Shown here in pieces: positions 6,369 through 12,835 of a DNA stretch of 12,835 nt. Where the stretch lies: assembly GCA_021786815.1 (NCBI GenBank), contig JAJYMR010000130.1, positions 1-12,835 on the forward strand, given 5' to 3'. Both the position numbers and the translations under genes were made by a program. How positions within the stretch are numbered: position 1 is the first letter of the stretch; every line of letters begins with the position of its first letter. Under the pieces are notes generated by a model. It ran no database searches. It was not told the origin of the DNA and worked only from the letters and a program-made list of their open reading frames with translations. This DNA comes from Deltaproteobacteria bacterium. GTDB taxonomy: Bacteria > Desulfobacterota > Binatia > Binatales > Binataceae.

Positions 6369-6914
6369 ATGAAGCAGACCTGGACCGGCGCAGTTGCCGC
6401 CGCGTTCGTATCGGTGTTTCTCATGCCATGCGTGTGCGCCGCGATTGGAGGAGTGGGCGGCATTGGAGGCGTGGGCGCCGGCGCGGGCAGGGCCGGAATC
6501 GGCGCCATCGGTGGCTTCCCGGGGGCGGGTCCTTCCAACATCTTCGAGCCGACCAACGTGATGGCGCCACAGCGCTATCGGGACCTCAAGGTTTCCGGCT
6601 ATTTCGAGATCGCGGGCCGCAAGCTTGCGCCGGAGGACCGGATCCTGCGCTTTCGGGTCAACGGCAAGGTGATCCCGATGCTGCTGGGTCCGGAAACGAC
6701 TCCGGCCAAGCTCATCTTTGGGCCCAACGACACCTACGCGCGCCGGCTGTTCAACGCGATACTGCACAAAGAGATCATCGTGATCGGCGACGAATTCATG
6801 CGCGACCGAATCGTGCGTGCCGCCGCCCAGAAGAGGCTGATAGAGGTCGAGGGATACGTCTTCGACCCGCTAAGCCCGTACATGATTCTGCGGTCGGTTG
6901 AGCCGGCTCGTTAG
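6369..6914 (+). CDS. Small exported glycine-rich protein, unknown function
   Basis: I do not recognise a named family. The 181-residue product begins with a clear signal peptide (MKQTW, then a hydrophobic stretch to about residue 24, MPCVCA). A flexible Gly/Ala/Ile-Val segment follows (about 25-54, GGVGGIGGVGAG). The rest, about 57-181, looks like a small folded alpha/beta domain, with VSGYFEIAGRKLAPEDRILRF, LLGPETTPAKLIFGPNDTYARR and LIEVEGYVFDPLSPYMILRSVE. LMPC is a poor lipobox, so a periplasmic or secreted protein is likelier than a lipoprotein. Repeated beta-strand-like phrases ending in VEGYV and SGYFEI might suggest an OB-like or similar ligand-binding fold, which is inference. It lies 41 bp after the DUF971 gene and converges on the RND gene. 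Confidence 0.75.
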   Translation: MKQTWTGAVAAAFVSVFLMPCVCAAIGGVGGIGGVGAGAGRAGIGAIGGFPGAGPSNIFEPTNVMAPQRYRDLKVSGYFEIAGRKLAPEDRILRFRVNGKVIPMLLGPETTPAKLIFGPNDTYARRLFNAILHKEIIVIGDEFMRDRIVRAAAQKRLIEVEGYVFDPLSPYMILRSVEPAR

Positions 6915-6929
6915 CGCCGCGCAGGTTCT

Positions 6930-6954
6930 CCGACGTCGGGCGGACGCGATTTTT
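6930..6954 (+). terminator. Weak candidate terminator between convergent genes
   Basis: The perfect palindrome CCGACGTCGG (6930-6939) and the alternative CGTC/GACG stem (6934-6946) are followed by five T at 6950-6954. The stems are short and the spacing imperfect, so termination here is only possible. Confidence 0.25.
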
Positions 6955-9900
6955 ATCGGTGCGCGTGTTTTTGTGCGACGGGCGAAGACTCGGCGCTGAC
7001 GCCCATCGCTGCCAGGTTCTGGCGCGCGACTTGCAGGGAGGGATCGTAATGAATCGCGTTGCGAAAGGCCCGGATCGCCTCGCTCTTGCGCATCAGGTCG
7101 TGGAGAGCGAGGCCCTTGGCGTTCCATAGCCGGGCGTCGCGCGGGTCTTTTTCGAGTCCCGCATTCGCCGCCATCAGCGCCTTCTCCGACTCACCTGTGC
7201 GCAGGTAGATGTCCGCCAGTTCCATGAAATTGGAGGGCGACGGATTGATCATCGTCGCGGTGCGATACATGTCGACCGCGGTGTTCGCGTCGCGCAGCAC
7301 GGAATAGCAGAAGCCGAGATCGACGTAGGCGCTGTCGTTGCGCGGGTTCACTTTAAGCGCCTCGTGGAGCGTCTTGATGGCCGCGTTGATTTTCGCCGTG
7401 TCGACGGGATTGGCCTGTCCGGCCTGCATCACGAGACTTTCCGCCTGCTTCACCATGGCGTTGGACCGCGCCCGTTGCGAGGCCGTGGCGGTCCCGGCGC
7501 GTCCCGCAGACGGGTAGGCAGCGGCGGCCATAAGGCACAGCGCCCCTATCGCGAGCGCCTTCATCCCGGCGCCCGCAACCCGTCGCGAGTCGCCGGGCTC
7601 GGGCGTGGCCCGCGCTTCATCCGCCCCGCGCCCGATTATTTCGAAGAGAGCCGGCAGCACGAGTACGGTCGCCAGCAGGATGAAGCCGACGCCGAGGCTC
7701 AATACCCATCCGAGGCTTGAGATGCCGCGATGGGTTGCGGGGATGAGCGCGGCGAAGCCCGCAATCGTGGTCAGCGAGGCGATTGTGACCGATTTGCCCA
7801 CGGCCTTGGTCAGGATCAGTTCCGATTTATCATGCTCCTCACGCCATCGGTAGAGCATGTTTACGCCGTTATCGACACCGGTTCCGATGATGATCGGGAC
7901 CGCGAACAGGTTGGCGAGGTTGAACTCCCATCTGAGCAGCACCATCGCCTCGAGCAGCCATGCGCCGCCGAACACCAGTGGGACCGTCGCAAGCATCGTG
8001 TCGCGCAGGTTGCGGAAATCGGCGAACACGAAGACAAACACCGCTATCAGCGCAAGCACCGCGGCGCGCTCGTATCCGCGGCGCATCATCGTCGCCATCG
8101 CGTAGGTCTGAACCGGCGGACCTGTCACCCTGGGATCGACCGTGCGCAGCGCGGTGACGAACCGATGGAGCGCCGCGTCGCCCCATACGTCGCCACGCGG
8201 ATAGACCTGCACCAGGTAAACCCCCGTGGCGCCGATAAACCTGTCGCGAAGAACCTTCGGCAGGTTGTCCTGCGTTATCTCGCCCGGCGAGAGATTGCGC
8301 TTGAGTTCGGCGAGCTTTCGGGTCAGGTCCGAGGCCATCGCGCGTTGGTACGCGTCGAACGCGCCGGGGCTCGTCTTGAGCCTTGAAAGCGCCTCGCCGA
8401 TAAGTTCGGCGGTCTGTGCCGGTTGGCTTGAAGGATCGCCCGAAGTGGCGGAATCGAGCTTGAACTTGAGCGCTTCGAGCTGTTTCTCGAGCGCCGCGGA
8501 ATCGCCCTGATGGGCAAGCGGCATGACTTCGACTGAAACGACGAGCGGTTTCAGGTTCGCCAGGATGGCGCGCTTTTGCGCCTGCTCGCGCGGGATGTAG
8601 GTCGCGATCGTCTCGGCGTCGGAAACCTCGGGAAGCTTGCGATAGCGCGCGGCGACAGACTCGGCCTGCGCGCGGGTTTTCGCCAGCGAGACCGCGAACC
8701 ACGACGAGCGCCCCGAATCCCGGAGCAGCTTGTCCTCGAAGCGCACCGCCTCGCTGTTCTCGGCCTGCAGCTTGAGCAGGTTCTGATCGAAGCGGACCCT
8801 CGGCGCGAGCACGAACACGCCCGAGGTCAGCACCGATGCGCCTGCGACGATTATCCACGGACGGCGAAACAGTATCGCAAGCCGCGATTGCTCCTCAGGC
8901 CTGACGCGATGCAGCCGCGCTCTTGGCGGACGGTTGCGATCGCGAATCGTCACCAGCGCGGGATAGACAAAGAGCGCCGATACCAGGCACAGGAACAGTC
9001 CCGCCGCCGACACCAGCCCGAGTTCGGCGATTCCCTTGAAGTGCGAAAACACCGGCATCAGGAAGGCGAGCGCCATTATCGAGGCCGACGCAACCACCCC
9101 GGAACCCGTGTTCACCACCGCAAGTCTGACCGCCTGCGCCGTCGCTGCGCCGCGCCGGCGCGCCTCGTCGTAGCGCGCCATCATGTGAATCGGGAAGTTG
9201 ATCCCGATACCGGCAAGGATGCTGGTGAAGACGGCCGACAGCAGGTTCAGATGACCCACCGCGAGCGTCGTGAACCCGAAGGACCACGCCACTCCGACCA
9301 GCAGGGCGATCAGCGCGAAGGCCGGTTCGACGATCCCGCGGAACGGGACGACGACCAGAAGAGTGTTGCTTACGATCGCGAGTACCGAGGCGAGCGCAAT
9401 ATCGTGCTCGGTCGAAACCTGCTCGCCATGCGCAAGCGCCGGCCCGCCGGTCATTCCCGCTTCGATATCCGGGAACTTGGCGCGCATCGCGTTGATATCC
9501 TGCTCTATTGCGTCCACCGGGTCGGGTCCGTTTTTTGCCCCGTCGGCCGGCGCGACGTGGAGCAGCAGGTACTTGCCATTGTCGGTCGCGATATAGCCGT
9601 CGCGCAGGACGCCGCTCTGCTCGCCGTCGCCGACGAGTGCGCCCCACGGCGAAACGTAACCGCTTTCGGCGGACGCGAGCATCCCGCGCAGCACTGCGTT
9701 CAGGGCGCCAAGGTCGAGATCCGGCTTCGCGGCGCGCGAACCGCTCGAATCGGGACCAAGGAAATCCGACATCACCCGCGAGGCCATCGCGTGGTTCGCC
9801 TGTTCGTTGACGAGGGTGAAGAAGGTTGCGAGGCTCGGGTCGGCGGCGTAGCGCTTGAGAAACTCGCGGTTGCTTCGAATCCGCGCGGCCAGCGTTTTCA

Positions 9901-10309
9901 GATCGTTCGTGCTCAGGTAAAGAAGCGCGCGATCCGAAAAAAGTCCCGGATCGACCCGGTAGAAGACGCTCTTTACGTTGGCCTTGTCGGCAAGCAGGCG
10001 TTTGGCCAGCGCGTCAACGAAGCGCTCCGCATGGCGCGGTTCGGGAGCGGCGCGGACCACGATTATGGCGCCGTCGAGGTCCGGAAATTCGTGCGTGTAG
10101 CGCAGGTAGTTGCGGCTGTCGCGGTTGGTGCCGGAGACCAGGTCGTCCTCTCCGGTGCGAAATTGGAGCCGGGCCCTCGTATACAGGACGGCGAGGACCG
10201 AGAGTATCAGAGCGGCGGCGAGGACCAGGTAGGGATGCTCGAAATCGAGCCGCGCGAGACCGTTGAAGAGACGGGAACGCAGGTTGGGTTTAGTTCCTGG
10301 GTTGGTCAC
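6953..10309 (-). CDS. HpnN-like RND/MMPL lipid transporter fused to a C-terminal TPR domain
   Basis: An 1118-residue inner-membrane protein. Residues 1-891 have RND/MMPL architecture: TM1 (26-44), a large periplasmic loop (about 45-300), TM2-6 (302-452), TM7 (484-502), a second loop (about 505-745) and TM8-12 (748-891). Conserved central helices read AGIGINFPIHMMARYDEARRR (about 367-386) and GTGVDNGVNMLYRWREE (809-825). The second keeps Asp813, a candidate proton-relay residue; the first has Asn371. This matches HpnN, which moves hopanoids to the outer membrane and is normally about 860 residues. Residues 915-936 (MKALAIGALCLMAAAAYPSA) add a thirteenth hydrophobic segment resembling a signal peptide. 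Residues about 970-1105 then form about four TPR repeats (KTLHEALKVNPRNDSAYVDL, EKALMAANAGLEKDPRDAR). A thirteenth segment would place the TPRs in the periplasm. The start is GTG with no clear ribosome binding site; an upstream in-frame stop leaves no earlier start. No hopanoid synthesis genes are in the window, so the substrate is unproven. Confidence 0.9.
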   Translation of the reverse strand: MTNPGTKPNLRSRLFNGLARLDFEHPYLVLAAALILSVLAVLYTRARLQFRTGEDDLVSGTNRDSRNYLRYTHEFPDLDGAIIVVRAAPEPRHAERFVDALAKRLLADKANVKSVFYRVDPGLFSDRALLYLSTNDLKTLAARIRSNREFLKRYAADPSLATFFTLVNEQANHAMASRVMSDFLGPDSSGSRAAKPDLDLGALNAVLRGMLASAESGYVSPWGALVGDGEQSGVLRDGYIATDNGKYLLLHVAPADGAKNGPDPVDAIEQDINAMRAKFPDIEAGMTGGPALAHGEQVSTEHDIALASVLAIVSNTLLVVVPFRGIVEPAFALIALLVGVAWSFGFTTLAVGHLNLLSAVFTSILAGIGINFPIHMMARYDEARRRGAATAQAVRLAVVNTGSGVVASASIMALAFLMPVFSHFKGIAELGLVSAAGLFLCLVSALFVYPALVTIRDRNRPPRARLHRVRPEEQSRLAILFRRPWIIVAGASVLTSGVFVLAPRVRFDQNLLKLQAENSEAVRFEDKLLRDSGRSSWFAVSLAKTRAQAESVAARYRKLPEVSDAETIATYIPREQAQKRAILANLKPLVVSVEVMPLAHQGDSAALEKQLEALKFKLDSATSGDPSSQPAQTAELIGEALSRLKTSPGAFDAYQRAMASDLTRKLAELKRNLSPGEITQDNLPKVLRDRFIGATGVYLVQVYPRGDVWGDAALHRFVTALRTVDPRVTGPPVQTYAMATMMRRGYERAAVLALIAVFVFVFADFRNLRDTMLATVPLVFGGAWLLEAMVLLRWEFNLANLFAVPIIIGTGVDNGVNMLYRWREEHDKSELILTKAVGKSVTIASLTTIAGFAALIPATHRGISSLGWVLSLGVGFILLATVLVLPALFEIIGRGADEARATPEPGDSRRVAGAGMKALAIGALCLMAAAAYPSAGRAGTATASQRARSNAMVKQAESLVMQAGQANPVDTAKINAAIKTLHEALKVNPRNDSAYVDLGFCYSVLRDANTAVDMYRTATMINPSPSNFMELADIYLRTGESEKALMAANAGLEKDPRDARLWNAKGLALHDLMRKSEAIRAFRNAIHYDPSLQVARQNLAAMGVSAESSPVAQKHAHR

Positions 10310-10353
10310 GCGGCGGTCCGAAGGTGTCGAAAAGGAGCACGCTCTCGTCTATC

Positions 10354-10380
10354 GCCCGCGCAAACCTGGCGCAGGCGGGC
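10354..10380 (-). other. Hairpin between the small membrane protein and the RND gene
   Basis: GCCCGC (10354-10359) pairs perfectly with GCGGGC (10375-10380), and CCTG/CAGG (10365-10368, 10372-10375) offers an alternative inner stem. It lies about 45 nt before the GTG start of the transporter and has no T-run. It could be an attenuation or mRNA-stability element rather than a terminator. Confidence 0.3.
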
Positions 10381-10425
10381 ACGAATTAATCAGATATGTT
10401 TGGAAAGGCGTTCGGAAGACGCTGC

Positions 10426-10578
10426 TCAGCGCTTGAAGAGATGCTCGCGCAGCGCATTCAACTGCCCCACCACTTCCTGTTCCAGCTCTGACGCATCCTG
10501 GCGCTCTTCGGTCAGAAGCGTCATCGCATAAGCCGCCAACGAAGCCACCGCGAGCAAAACGGCAATTTTTGAAAGCAT
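10426..10578 (-). CDS. Small single-pass membrane protein (50 residues)
   Basis: No family recognised. It starts with ATG at 10578 and stops with TGA at 10426-10428. Residues 3-22 (KIAVLLAVASLAAYAMTLL) form one predicted transmembrane helix. Residues 24-50 are charged and amphipathic, with Val36, Leu40, Leu43 and Leu47 in an a/d spacing that suits a short coiled coil. Purine-rich stretches upstream (AAGGA and GAGG) are imperfectly spaced as ribosome binding sites. Codons are plausible for the genome. It lies 116 bp before the RND gene on the same strand and 173 bp from divergent moaA. Its size, topology and position recall AcrZ, a roughly 50-residue partner of the RND pump AcrB, but no homology is claimed. 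It could equally be a minor subunit of something else. Confidence 0.6.
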   Translation of the reverse strand: MLSKIAVLLAVASLAAYAMTLLTEERQDASELEQEVVGQLNALREHLFKR

Positions 10579-10751
10579 CCGCCTCTATCCTTGCGCGCCG
10601 CCGCGACACCGGCCGGGCGCGCCACCTGCGCCTGCGAAAAATATCGCTTGCAAGGCGCCTGTGACGACAAATCTAACAGGTTTCCGGACGCGAGCGAAGC
10701 TTGGCGGCGACTGTCATTGTCGGTTGTAAGGTCGTTTTGGCGCCGATTAGA
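10579..10751. promoter_or_regulatory. Divergent intergenic region between the small membrane protein and moaA
   Basis: This 173-bp region must carry promoters in both directions. I see a TTGTAA/TAGAAT pair facing moaA, a perfect 8-bp palindrome CTTGCAAG (10647-10654) and a weak CCTGT/ACAGG inverted repeat (10658-10680). I could not establish a molybdenum-cofactor riboswitch by eye, nor a convincing minus-strand promoter. Confidence 0.35.
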
Positions 10752-10753
10752 AT
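10724..10753 (+). promoter_or_regulatory. Possible sigma70-type promoter overlapping the moaA start
   Basis: TTGTAA (10724-10729), an 18-bp spacer and TAGAAT (10748-10753, 5 of 6 of the consensus) form a promoter-like pair. Its start site would fall near 10760, just after the ATG at 10752 and at the in-frame GTG at 10761, which hints at a leaderless message. Confidence 0.3.
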
Positions 10754-11756
10754 GGACATCGTGCCGAGGGATTCGTTCAACCGCGAGATCGATTACCTGC
10801 GTGTCTCGGTCATCGACCGATGCAACCTGAGATGCGTTTATTGCATGCCGCTCGACGGGTTGCGGTTCCTGCCCGGCCCTGAGCTTTTGACCGCGGCCGA
10901 GTACGAAACCGTCGCGCGCGCCGCCATTAGCGTTGGCTTCAGGAAGTTCAGAGTAACCGGCGGCGAACCCCTTCTAAGGCGCGACATCACCGAGATAGTC
11001 GAACGCGTCGCCCGGCTCCCGGGCGCCGAGGGACTGTCGCTTACGACCAATGCGCTGATGCTTCCGGCGCTCGCCGGCGAACTCAGGCGAGCGGGGCTTA
11101 CGCGCGTCAACATCCATATCGACAGCCTCAATCCCGAGACGGTCGAGCGGCAGATGCGATGGGGCAGCTTTGAGCGCATATGGGCGGGAATCATGGCCGC
11201 CGAGGACGCGGGACTCAGCCCGCTCAAGCTCAACGCGGTCGTGACGGCAGGGTACAACGAATCCGACGTCGTCGATCTCGCGCGGCTGACAATCGAGCGC
11301 GACTGGCACGTGCGCTTCATCGAGCTGATGCCGCTTGGCGGCGGCGAGTGCGCCCGGCTCTCCATCGCGCGCTACGTCTCCAACGTTGAGACGCGCCGGC
11401 GTATCGAGGCCGAGCTTGGCCTGATGAGCGAAATTCCGTCGGAGAACCCGTCGGAGGAAGCGCGCAATTTCAAGCTTCGCGGAGCGCGCGGCGTAATCGG
11501 GTTCATCAGCCCGGTCAGCGAGCCTTACTGCGGCACGTGCAACCGGATGCGGCTTACGGCCGACGGCAAATTCCATCTCTGTTTGCTGAACGACGACGAA
11601 CTCGACGTGCGGAAGGCGCTGCGCTCGGGCGCCGGCGACCCTCACGAGGAAGTCGCGAAGATCCTGCTGAAAGCGGTCGCGCTCAAGCCCACCGGGCATC
11701 ATCTGCTCGAGGGCCGCTCAACCCGCGAGCGCTCGATGTTCCAGATCGGGGGGTAA
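10752..11756 (+). CDS. moaA: GTP 3',8-cyclase MoaA (molybdenum cofactor biosynthesis)
   Basis: A 334-residue radical SAM enzyme that, with MoaC, turns GTP into cyclic pyranopterin monophosphate, the first step of molybdenum cofactor synthesis. The N-terminal [4Fe-4S] cluster motif is DRCNLRCVYC (Cys24, Cys28, Cys31). TGGEP (69-73) is the SAM-binding loop. The C-terminal cluster motif is CGTCNR...HLC (Cys260, Cys263, Cys277). The protein ends in the required Gly-Gly (QIGG, 331-334). The Ser usual in the NVSLDSL segment of MoaA is His here (VNIHIDSL). I used ATG 10752, but GTG 10761 would give the usual short N-terminus (MPRDSFNR...) and fits the putative promoter. No other moa/moe gene is in the window, so it appears as a singleton. 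Confidence 0.95.
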   Translation: MDIVPRDSFNREIDYLRVSVIDRCNLRCVYCMPLDGLRFLPGPELLTAAEYETVARAAISVGFRKFRVTGGEPLLRRDITEIVERVARLPGAEGLSLTTNALMLPALAGELRRAGLTRVNIHIDSLNPETVERQMRWGSFERIWAGIMAAEDAGLSPLKLNAVVTAGYNESDVVDLARLTIERDWHVRFIELMPLGGGECARLSIARYVSNVETRRRIEAELGLMSEIPSENPSEEARNFKLRGARGVIGFISPVSEPYCGTCNRMRLTADGKFHLCLLNDDELDVRKALRSGAGDPHEEVAKILLKAVALKPTGHHLLEGRSTRERSMFQIGG

Positions 11757-11857
11757 CAAGTCTTCGCGAATCGCGATAGGGGGGTCTCTGGCGCGTTTCC
11801 TAGCCAACGTCAAGCCGGCTTTTCAATCGCACGTCGCACGCGTCGCGAGATGAGCGC
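11757..11857. other. Short intergenic stretch, no clear signal
   Basis: About 100 bp between moaA and the next gene. It holds a TCGCGA direct/palindromic repeat near 11764-11776, a 10-bp palindrome AAGCCGGCTT (11812-11821), and two copies of TCGCACG near 11827-11840. I see no convincing promoter or terminator. Confidence 0.3.
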
Positions 11858-12715
11858 TTGAACCACTATCCCTGGAATCGACACGAACTTCCCTTCAAGC
11901 GGCCGACCCCCAGCCGCACATCGTCAATCACGAGTATCGGGCGCAGTCTTCGGACCCCCGCGATAGTCGCCATCGCCGCGCTGGTCGCGGGAGCTTTGCG
12001 TTTCGGGAAGCCCTCGCCTGTCGCCGCGCGCGCCGAGCGCACGACGCGCGTGCCGCGAATCGTCCTGTGGGCGTGGGCGCGGCGCGAAAATATGAGCTTC
12101 ATCGACCCGCAGCAGGTCGCCGTCGCCTACCTCGACCGCACGCTCGAGCTGAGCGGGGATACGGTCGTCGTCCGGCCGAGGCTGGAACCGCTGACCGTGC
12201 CGCGGCGAACGATTCTCATCCCGGTCGTGCGAATCGAGATAGACCGCCGTCTGCCGCCGGCGCTTTCCTCCGGGCAGCGGTCGCAAGCGTCGAGGATTAT
12301 CGCCGCGATGGCGTCGGCGTCGCCGCCGGAAATCCAAGTTGACTTCGACGCGACGGTTTCGGAGCGCGCCTTCTATCGAGAGTTGCTTGCTGAGGTGCGC
12401 CGCCGAATCCCGGCCTCGACGGTGCTATCGATCACGGCGCTTGCGTCATGGTGCGTCGGGGACGACTGGGTCGGGCGATTGCCGGTGGACGAGATCGTGC
12501 CGATGCTGTACCGGATGGGGCCCGACGCGCCGGAGATTACGTCCTATCTCCACGGCGGCGGGAATTTCGCTCCACCGCTCGCCCGTTTCAGCGTCGGACT
12601 CTCAACGGACGAGCAGCTCTCAGGCTTGGGCGCCGGCAAGCGCGTCTACCTGTTTTCGCCCCATCGATGGACGGCCGAAGAGGCGCGCAGAGCGATAGCC
12701 GAGGCTACAAGATGA
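11858..12715 (+). CDS. DUF3142 domain protein, membrane-anchored or exported
   Basis: A 285-residue protein matching the DUF3142 pattern. This uncharacterised family appears TIM-barrel-like and loosely related to glycoside hydrolases; that is family knowledge and not proof of activity. The recognisable parts are RIVLWAWARR (67-76), PVVRIEIDRR (122-131), PEIQVDFDA (157-165), VLSITALASWC (189-199) and VGLSTDEQ (246-253). Residues 33-49 (TPAIVAIAALVAGALRF) form a hydrophobic segment after a basic N-terminus, so it is probably a signal anchor or signal peptide. The start is uncertain: TTG 11858 is the only suitable in-frame start before the domain, with no good ribosome binding site, and the next in-frame ATG (12092) would cut into the domain. 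It overlaps the next gene by 4 bp (ATGA), showing translational coupling. Confidence 0.7.
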   Translation: MNHYPWNRHELPFKRPTPSRTSSITSIGRSLRTPAIVAIAALVAGALRFGKPSPVAARAERTTRVPRIVLWAWARRENMSFIDPQQVAVAYLDRTLELSGDTVVVRPRLEPLTVPRRTILIPVVRIEIDRRLPPALSSGQRSQASRIIAAMASASPPEIQVDFDATVSERAFYRELLAEVRRRIPASTVLSITALASWCVGDDWVGRLPVDEIVPMLYRMGPDAPEITSYLHGGGNFAPPLARFSVGLSTDEQLSGLGAGKRVYLFSPHRWTAEEARRAIAEATR

Positions 12716-12835
12716 AACGCGGACGCCTGATGATCGTCGCGATCGCAGGGGCGATGCTGCTTTGGCCGGCTATGGGGCGGAGCTGGTCGGGCGCAAGCGG
12801 GGTCCAGACGACCGTCACGCTGTTCGAATCCCATC
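12712..12835 (+). CDS. Exported protein, unknown function (5' end only)
   Basis: This gene starts at ATG 12712, overlapping the stop of the DUF3142 gene by 4 bp (ATGA), and runs off the window end. The 41 visible residues start MKRGRLMIVAIAGAMLLWPA, a typical signal peptide (basic n-region, hydrophobic core). Cleavage is plausible near Gly-Arg-Ser. After it come SGASGVQTTVTLFES residues, too few to classify. The coupling implies the product works with, or in equal amounts to, the DUF3142 protein. Confidence 0.7.
   Translation, partial: MKRGRLMIVAIAGAMLLWPAMGRSWSGASGVQTTVTLFESH

Noticed and set aside
8576..10531. Open frame of 651 codons on the + strand, antisense to the RND gene
   Set aside because: It lies wholly opposite a well-supported membrane protein. 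The product is Arg/Gly/His-rich with no domain, as expected for the complement of a high-GC gene.
11812..11821. AAGCCGGCTT followed by T residues as a terminator of moaA
   Set aside because: The palindrome allows only about three base pairs with a minimal loop, too weak for a terminator.
11850..11861. ATG just before the DUF3142 gene
   Set aside because: It reads only three codons before a stop and is out of frame with the domain.

Overview
This is a high-GC bacterial window with strong G/C preference at third codon positions. A type II secretion secretin, a lipid A-type acyltransferase and a hopanoid-type RND transporter point to a Gram-negative, two-membrane organism. The mix resembles soil or subsurface lineages of the former Deltaproteobacteria and relatives (for example Binatota or Acidobacteria-like groups). 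That placement is inference; there is no rRNA or marker phylogeny here.

Layout. (1) 1-3785, + strand: a GspD secretin with a Met-Gly-Gly repeat insert, then an LpxL/HtrB-like acyltransferase, then an unrecognised 56-residue ORF. (2) 3769-5910, - strand: a GH105 unsaturated glycuronyl hydrolase followed 33 bp later by an isocitrate/isopropylmalate-type dehydrogenase, a probable two-gene operon. It converges on the small ORF with a 17-bp overlap. (3) 5911-5991: a compact divergent control region with an imperfect palindrome, an extended -10 and three copies of one 8-mer. (4) 5992-6914, + strand: a short DUF971-like protein that is an internal duplication with two CxCxxC motifs, then a small exported glycine-rich protein of unknown role. 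(5) 6953-10578, - strand: a very large HpnN-like RND/MMPL transporter fused to an extra transmembrane segment and a TPR domain, preceded on the same strand by a 50-residue predicted single-pass membrane protein. (6) 10752-12835, + strand: MoaA for molybdenum cofactor synthesis, a DUF3142 protein, and the start of an exported protein whose ATG overlaps the DUF3142 stop.

How the genes may work together. Much of the window serves the cell envelope: the outer-membrane secretin, lipid acylation, RND lipid transport with a predicted periplasmic TPR arm, and exported proteins of unknown role. The GH105/dehydrogenase pair looks like intracellular sugar-acid or organic-acid catabolism. MoaA is ordinary cofactor biosynthesis.

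I do not see a defence island, mobile element, CRISPR array, tRNA or rRNA. The most unusual items are the RND-TPR fusion with its small upstream membrane protein, the duplicated two-CxCxxC DUF971 protein with its repeat-rich promoter, and the Met-Gly-Gly secretin. None amounts to proof of a new system.
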